Shown in pieces: positions 59,412 to 64,000 of a stretch of DNA of 64,000 bases. Under the pieces are notes generated by a model. That model ran no database searches and was not told where the DNA came from. It saw nothing but the letters and a program-made list of their open reading frames with translations. Each line of letters opens with the position of its first letter. Positions within the stretch are counted from its first letter, which is position 1. The DNA comes from Cronobacter condimenti 1330 (GTDB lineage: Bacteria > Pseudomonadota > Gammaproteobacteria > Enterobacterales > Enterobacteriaceae). The DNA lies in contig NZ_CP012265.1 of assembly GCF_001277255.1 (NCBI RefSeq), positions 62,001-126,000 on the forward strand, given 5' to 3'. The position numbers and the translations under genes were made by a program.

Positions 59412-60448
59412 GAGAATCTCCTTGCGCGATACAGAATAACCGCAAAGAACGGCACACCAACCAGCGCAGTCACCACGCCGACCGGCAGGCTCTGCGGCGC
59501 AATCAACGTGCGGGAGGCGATATCTGCCAGCACCATTAAAATGGCACCCATCATCGCGCAGGCGATCAGCAGACGGCGGTGCAGCGGTCCGAAGAAATAG
59601 CGCATGACGTGTGGCACAACCAGCCCAACAAAGCCAATGGAGCCGGCCATACTGACAATCGCTGCGGTCATCAGCGCCGTCACCGCAAAGAGGATCAGGC
59701 GAACATAACCGACCGGAATACCGAGCGAGGCTGCGGCATCATCGCCAAACGTAAAGGCATCCAGCGCTTTGGCATGATAAAGACAGACCACCAGGCCTAT
59801 CGCCACGACGACCAGCACCAGCTGAAACTCCGGCCAGCGCACGCCGCTGAAACTGCCGAGCAGCCAGAACAGCACGTCGCGCGCCTGCTGGGCGCTGGCA
59901 GCGGTGCTGATGGTATACGCGGTTATCGCATTAAAAAGCTGTGAGGCGGCCACGCCCGCAAGAATGGTGCGCTCGTTACCGCCGCGCGCACCGTTGGTCA
60001 GAAGCGCGACAAACATAAACGCGGCGAACGCGCCCGTAAACGCGCCCGCTGAGAGCGACACCGCCCCGCTGCCAATGCCGAGCACCACGACTGACACCGC
60101 GCCGGTCGACGCCCCGGCGGAGACGCCAAGCACGTAAGGCTCCGCGAGCGCGTTTTTCAGCAGGCTTTGTAATACCGCACCGCAAAGGGCGAGGCCCGCC
60201 CCACTACAGGCCGCCACCAGCGCCCGGCTCAGGCGAAAATCCCAGATGACGGTTTCATGAATGCGGTTAAGCGGATACGCCGTCAGGCCCAGTTTATTAG
60301 TGACCGCCGCAAAGGTTGTTTGCAGCGGTATGGAAAGCTCGCCAATCCCTACGCTTAGTGCAATCACCAGCGCCAGCAAAACGACGGAGAGCCCCAGTAA
60401 TATCAACGCGGGCACACGGTTGACTACCGTTAAAGACAGACTCGCCAT
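59408..60448 (-). CDS. FecCD-type metal-chelate permease
   Basis: A 346-residue inner-membrane permease with about ten helices. Typical marks are LSIPLQTTFAAV, RLSRALVAACSGAGLALCGAVLQ, NALAEPYVLGVSAGAS and GSIGFVGLVVPHVMRY, where the coupling loop contacts the ATPase. It forms a homodimer. Stop of the binding-protein gene overlaps its ATG by one base, so the three genes are translated together. Confidence 0.92.
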   Translation of the reverse strand: MASLSLTVVNRVPALILLGLSVVLLALVIALSVGIGELSIPLQTTFAAVTNKLGLTAYPLNRIHETVIWDFRLSRALVAACSGAGLALCGAVLQSLLKNALAEPYVLGVSAGASTGAVSVVVLGIGSGAVSLSAGAFTGAFAAFMFVALLTNGARGGNERTILAGVAASQLFNAITAYTISTAASAQQARDVLFWLLGSFSGVRWPEFQLVLVVVAIGLVVCLYHAKALDAFTFGDDAAASLGIPVGYVRLILFAVTALMTAAIVSMAGSIGFVGLVVPHVMRYFFGPLHRRLLIACAMMGAILMVLADIASRTLIAPQSLPVGVVTALVGVPFFAVILYRARRFS

Positions 60449-61455
60449 CAGTTAAGCCCGAGCTTCTCAAGCTGCGCGGCGATTTGCTCTGCGCCATAGA
60501 GCGTGCGAATGGTCGGGTTCATCGCCTGGCCGTCCATGACGACGATATGCCCTTTCTTCACGGCGTCGAGCTGGCTGACCGCCGGATCGCTTTTCAGGAA
60601 TTTGATTTTCGCTTCGGCGTTATCCAGCGCCCAGCGGTTGCGGTCAAGGCTTGAAACCACAATCACATCCGGGTTCGCGGCAATAATGCTCTCCCAGCTG
60701 AGCGTCGGCCATTCGCTTTCTGACGTAATGGCGTTATGCCCGCCGAGCAGGCTTGCGATATATCCCGACGCGCTGTTTTTACCGCCCACATAGGCATCCG
60801 ATGTCGGTGACGCGCTGGAGAACCAGAAAAGATAAGAGAGGTTTTTATGGCCTTTGCCGAATTTTTCTTTAAGAGCAGCTTCACGCGCTTTAAAGGTGTT
60901 GGTCAGCGCTTCGCCGCGCGCTTCGACGTTAAAAATTTTCGCCAGATCGTCTATCTCTTTATACAACAGCGTCATGTCCCACAGCTGTTTGCGGCTGCCG
61001 TAGATATCGCCGGTGTTTTTGGTTGTGGCGCAGACGCCCGGTGAGAGATAGCTGTTCACGCCGACTGCGGCGAAATCTTCACGTTTGGCGACTTTGCTGT
61101 CCGGCCCCAGCAGCAGCGGAAGCTGGGCCGCGACGAAATCGGGGTTCTGGGCGAGAATCGACTCCAGCGTTGGGATCTCAACCGTCAACAGTTTTACTTT
61201 TTCGTTTTGCTTTGCAAGCGATGGCAGCACTTTGGTCGGCCAGAAGGCACTGGCGGCCATTTTGTCTTCAAGCCCCAGCAGCAGCATGATTTCGGCGGTG
61301 TTCTGCCCGAGCGCCACCACGCGCTCTGGCGCAGTGGTAAAGGTCACTTTCATGCCGCAGTTTTCAATGGTGAGCGGGTATTGTGTGGCCAGTACCGGCG
61401 CCGAGGCGGCGCAAAGCAGGCCGAGTGCCAGCGTGTGTTTCACTAAAACATTCAT
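60448..61455 (-). CDS. Periplasmic metal-chelate binding protein
   Basis: A 335-residue class III binding protein with a signal peptide (about 1-24, ending APVLAT). The two lobes hold PERVVALGQNTAEIMLLLGL, ESILAQNPDFVAAQ and WESIIAANPDVIVV, as in siderophore- and heme-type binding proteins. ATG at 61455 is preferred: AAGG lies nine bases upstream, while the ATG at 61461 is too close. First gene of the operon, with a Fur box upstream. Confidence 0.9.
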   Translation of the reverse strand: MNVLVKHTLALGLLCAASAPVLATQYPLTIENCGMKVTFTTAPERVVALGQNTAEIMLLLGLEDKMAASAFWPTKVLPSLAKQNEKVKLLTVEIPTLESILAQNPDFVAAQLPLLLGPDSKVAKREDFAAVGVNSYLSPGVCATTKNTGDIYGSRKQLWDMTLLYKEIDDLAKIFNVEARGEALTNTFKAREAALKEKFGKGHKNLSYLFWFSSASPTSDAYVGGKNSASGYIASLLGGHNAITSESEWPTLSWESIIAANPDVIVVSSLDRNRWALDNAEAKIKFLKSDPAVSQLDAVKKGHIVVMDGQAMNPTIRTLYGAEQIAAQLEKLGLN

Positions 61456-61537
61456 CAACATCAACCTTAAAAAGTCGTTTACCGCCGCGCAGCGACCAGA
61501 CATCGTTGCGGGCCGGATAAATTAGAATTTATATTAT

Positions 61538-61556
61538 GTAAATGAAAATCATTCTT
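61538..61556. promoter_or_regulatory. Fur box between iron ABC operon and MFS gene
   Basis: GTAAATGAAAATCATTCTT matches the core AATGATAATCATT at 12 of 13 bases. It lies 83 bases before the binding-protein start and 141 bases before the MFS start, so it could control both. Confidence 0.75.
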
Positions 61557-61696
61557 AAGAGAGGGTCTTATACCGGGCCGTCAGGGGGAAGTCAATATCG
61601 CCCGGACCGCTGTTTTCAACGGTCTGACGTTGCCAAAGACCGCGTAAATATGTTTTAAGAGAGCCCTCACTTTTTCTGAACAGTTATGCGGTCTTC

Positions 61697-62953
61697 ATGT
61701 CCACTCATGCATCACACGCCGCGAGGCACACATCACCTTATTTGCTCTCTGCCAGCCAGCTCGTTTTTAACATCGGGTTCTATGCGGTGGTGCCATTTCT
61801 GGCTATCTACCTGCGCGACGATATGCTGCTTTCCGGTGGGCTTATCGGCACGATTATCGGCCTGCGCACTTTCTCGCAACAAGGCATGTTTTTGCTGGGT
61901 GGCGCACTGGCGGATCGCTACGGCGCACGCGGTATTATTCTGTGCGGCTGCGTCGTGCGTATCACGGGTTATCTGCTGCTGGCGCTCGGTGGGTCGCTCT
62001 GGGCGGTGGTACTCGGCGCGTGCCTGACGGGCGTTGGCGGCGCGCTCTTCTCGCCGTCAATTGAATCCCTGCTCGCAAAGGCCGGTACGCGCAGCGAAGC
62101 GGAAGGTAAACGCAGCCGCGCAGAGTGGTTCGCGTTATTCGCCGTGTGCGGCGAACTCGGTGCGGTGCTGGGCCCGGTGCTCGGCTCGCTGATGGCGGGG
62201 TTTGGCTTTAAGCTGATGGCGCTTGCCGGGGCAGGCGTCTTTATTGTCGCGCTGCTGGTGCTGTTTGTGATGTTGCCGCGTACCCCACATCGCGACGGGC
62301 CGCTGAATATCGTTCCATGGTGGCAGACGTTTCGCCAGCCGCGTTTTGTGGCGTTTATCATCGCCTACAGCGCTTATCTTTTTAGCTATAACCAGCTCTA
62401 TCTGGCGCTGCCGGTAGAACTGCGCCGCTCGGGCAGTAACGATGCCTCTCTCGGCCCGCTGTTTATCCTCGCCTCGTTGCTGATAATCGTGTTGCAGCTC
62501 CCGCTGGCGCGCATCGCGCGGCGTTGCGGGCCGGCGCGGATGCTGCCGCTCGGGTTTGCCCTGCTGGGGGCGTCGTTTATCAGCGTCGCGCTGTTTGCGC
62601 CCTGTACGCCGCCGGAGGGCCTGCTGCGGCTGTTGCCCGCTGCCTGCATGGTGACGCTCCTCACGCTCGGTCAGATGATCATTGTGCCGGTGGGAATGGA
62701 TCTTGTGCCCCGTTTTGCAGGCAACCATAACCTGGGCGCGCATTACGGTGCGCTGGCCTCCATGGGCGGCGTGGCGGTGCTGACCGGCAATTTCCTGCTC
62801 GGCGATGCGCTGGATAATGCGCTGACGCCCGCGCCGCAAGCGGCGATCCCGTGGCTGTTGCTGGCGGTGTTCCCGCTCTGTAGCGCCGTGGCGATGGCGG
62901 TGCTGTGCCGCTTTTACGCGCCGAAAACACCGGACGCGCGTGCGGGTCATTAA
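61697..62953 (+). CDS. MFS transporter, divergent from the iron ABC operon
   Basis: A 418-residue 12-helix transporter of the major facilitator superfamily. The start reads QLVFNIGFYAVVPFLAIYL, then the loop 2-3 motif GGALADRYGARG. The pattern resembles MdtH-like and siderophore-export permeases. With a Fur box on the shared promoter, export of a siderophore or metal chelator is a reasonable role. Substrate is inference. The bglG leader follows downstream. Confidence 0.85.
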   Translation: MSTHASHAARHTSPYLLSASQLVFNIGFYAVVPFLAIYLRDDMLLSGGLIGTIIGLRTFSQQGMFLLGGALADRYGARGIILCGCVVRITGYLLLALGGSLWAVVLGACLTGVGGALFSPSIESLLAKAGTRSEAEGKRSRAEWFALFAVCGELGAVLGPVLGSLMAGFGFKLMALAGAGVFIVALLVLFVMLPRTPHRDGPLNIVPWWQTFRQPRFVAFIIAYSAYLFSYNQLYLALPVELRRSGSNDASLGPLFILASLLIIVLQLPLARIARRCGPARMLPLGFALLGASFISVALFAPCTPPEGLLRLLPAACMVTLLTLGQMIIVPVGMDLVPRFAGNHNLGAHYGALASMGGVAVLTGNFLLGDALDNALTPAPQAAIPWLLLAVFPLCSAVAMAVLCRFYAPKTPDARAGH

Positions 62954-63032
62954 ATGCGCAGATCCGCGCTGGCTCACGTTTTTCAGGAGGATATATTGAG
63001 CCGGTGAATAAAAGTGCTAAGGTGAAATCACT

Positions 63033-63097
63033 GGATTGTCACTGCTGCGGCAGGCAAAACCTGATTTCTGGCGTTCGCCGGAGGTCAGGTTTTTTTG
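63033..63097 (+). promoter_or_regulatory. BglG-type antiterminator (RAT) and overlapping terminator before bglG
   Basis: GGATTGTCACTGCTGCGG begins at 63033 and matches the RAT motif of the bgl system. It overlaps the stem of a terminator: AACCTGA (63058-63064) pairs with TCAGGTT (63085-63091), with an inner GC hairpin and T7 after. BglG binding to the RAT would prevent the terminator forming and allow bglG to be transcribed. Confidence 0.85.
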
Positions 63098-63111
63098 TTT
63101 CCGGGGTATGG

Positions 63112-63945
63112 ATGAAAATCGCCAAAATACTTAATAACAATGCGGTGTTTGTGCTGGATGAGCACGGGCGCGAGCAGGTCGTGATGGGCCGCGGGCTTGC
63201 TTTTCAGAAACGGACAGGCGAAGAGCTGGATAAAACCCGGATTGAAAAAGTCTTCGCGCTGCAAAGCGACGAACTGGTGCGCCGCCTGGGCGAGCTGCTG
63301 GCACAGATCCCGCTTGAGGTGATGACCACCTGCGATCGCATTATCGCCCTGGCCATCGAGCGGCTCGGCAGATTGCAGGACAGCGTCTACGTGACGTTGA
63401 CCGACCATTGCCACTACGCCATTGAACGGCAAAGAAACGGGCTTGCCATCAAAAACGTGCTGCTCTGGGAGATAAAACGGCTCTACCCAAAGGAGTACGC
63501 GTTAGGCCAGGAGGCCCGCGCCCTGATTGCGAGGCGGCTTGATGTTGAGCTGCCTGAAGACGAAGCCGGGTTTATCGCCCTGCATCTGGTGACGGCGCAG
63601 CTTAACAGCGAAATGCCTGAGGTGATGCACGTCACCCGCGTGATGCAGGAGATCCTGCAACTGGTGAAATATCAGCTTCAGCTGGAGTATGACGAAGAAT
63701 CATTAAGTTATCAGCGCTTTGTCACGCACCTGAAGTTTTTCGCCCAGCGGATGCTCACCCGCACTGTTGTTGCCGATGACGACCTCTCGCTCCATTCAGC
63801 GGTCAAAGATAACTATCCGCTTTCGTGGCGCTGTGCGGAGAAAATCTCCGGCTATTTGCAAAAAAGCTACCAGCGCGAGCTGACGGCAGAAGAAATGATG
63901 TTTCTCGCTATCCATATCGAGCGGGTCAGAAAAGAAGGGCGCTGA
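63112..63945 (+). CDS. bglG: BglG-family transcriptional antiterminator
   Basis: A 277-residue RNA-binding antiterminator. The N-terminal CAT domain (about 1-55) starts MKIAKILNNNAVFVLDE, then GRGLAFQKRTGEEL. Two PRD domains follow (about 65-165 and 170-275) with phosphorylated His in TLTDHCHYAIER and FLAIHIERV. It binds the RAT in its own leader and in the next. Phosphorylation by a bgl PTS permease turns it off. ATG at 63112. Another RAT begins at the window end. Confidence 0.93.
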   Translation: MKIAKILNNNAVFVLDEHGREQVVMGRGLAFQKRTGEELDKTRIEKVFALQSDELVRRLGELLAQIPLEVMTTCDRIIALAIERLGRLQDSVYVTLTDHCHYAIERQRNGLAIKNVLLWEIKRLYPKEYALGQEARALIARRLDVELPEDEAGFIALHLVTAQLNSEMPEVMHVTRVMQEILQLVKYQLQLEYDEESLSYQRFVTHLKFFAQRMLTRTVVADDDLSLHSAVKDNYPLSWRCAEKISGYLQKSYQRELTAEEMMFLAIHIERVRKEGR

Positions 63946-63972
63946 GCCCTCGCCTTCGGGCGACTAAAAAAC

Positions 63973-64000
63973 GGATTGTGACTGCTTCTGGCAGGCAAAA
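63973..64000 (+). promoter_or_regulatory. Second RAT element at the window edge
   Basis: GGATTGTGACTGCTTCTG begins at 63973 and continues to GGCAGGCAAAA at 64000, a second RAT copy right after bglG. It should guard a terminator in front of a bglF-type PTS gene beyond the window. Confidence 0.8.

Noticed and set aside
62135..62977. 280-codon minus-strand frame opposite the MFS gene
   Set aside because: Composition is rich in Arg, Gln and His with no recognisable fold. It is a shadow of the MFS gene.

Overview
The window looks like a chromosomal segment of a gamma-proteobacterium of the Enterobacteriaceae, plausibly Cronobacter, Enterobacter or a close relative. Many products match E. coli or Salmonella proteins at a recognisable level: BluF, BluR, YcgZ, YmgA, AriR, TehA, ArsRBC, DsbG, YmjA, Mig-14 and BglG. 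The species call is inference. No rRNA, tRNA, CRISPR array, integrase or intact insertion sequence was seen.

Layout. 1-4.4 kb: the end of an unknown gene, a WYL regulator with a small VOC protein, a Mig-14 homologue, a NUDIX hydrolase and a metallophosphoesterase. 4.5-8.1 kb: the blue-light module ycgZ-ymgA-ariR (minus), divergent from bluF and bluR (plus), with TGTACA inverted repeats at the ycgZ and bluR promoters. 8.3-15 kb: tehA, a chemoreceptor with a sigma-28-type promoter, small enzymes, and a three-gene overlapping operon (monooxygenase, ACT protein, ArsR regulator). 15.3-28.3 kb: a large signalling and metabolic island. A FixJ-type regulator faces a five-gene minus-strand operon: isochorismatase-like hydrolase, two XapX proteins, a receiver-only regulator, and an 1856-residue Ser/Thr-kinase-like/AAA/GAF/PAS/histidine-kinase protein. 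A divergent plus-strand group carries an amidohydrolase, a DoxX protein, an MFS exporter and an alpha/beta hydrolase. Four exact-period 16-bp repeats sit between the two arms and are the obvious place for control.

28.3-32 kb: a sugar PTS EIIBC, an enolase-superfamily sugar-acid dehydratase and a GntR/UTRA regulator. 32-39 kb: a TM2 protein, an NTF2-like protein, a diguanylate cyclase, a 73-bp inverted repeat, an orphan hcp followed by a candidate membrane-active type VI effector, a Cys-rich copper-binding protein and a second TrkH. 39-41.4 kb: arsRBC. 41.7-45.1 kb: a TonB receptor and a binding protein, after which the operon breaks off in gene remnants. 45.2-47.1 kb: an arginase-family gene with its TetR regulator, flanked by a 24-bp hairpin repeat. 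47.3-53.2 kb: a secreted YwqK/MORN-like protein, dsbG with small membrane proteins, and a patch of decayed toxin/immunity-like genes.

53.3-57.1 kb: a GH105 hydrolase, a transporter remnant, a polyol-type dehydrogenase and a LacI regulator with two matching operators and a CRP-like site. 57.4-64 kb: a VOC protein, ymjA, a Fur-box-controlled iron ABC transporter with a divergent MFS exporter, and bglG preceded by an antiterminator (RAT) leader. A second RAT begins at the right edge, so a bgl PTS gene probably follows outside the window.
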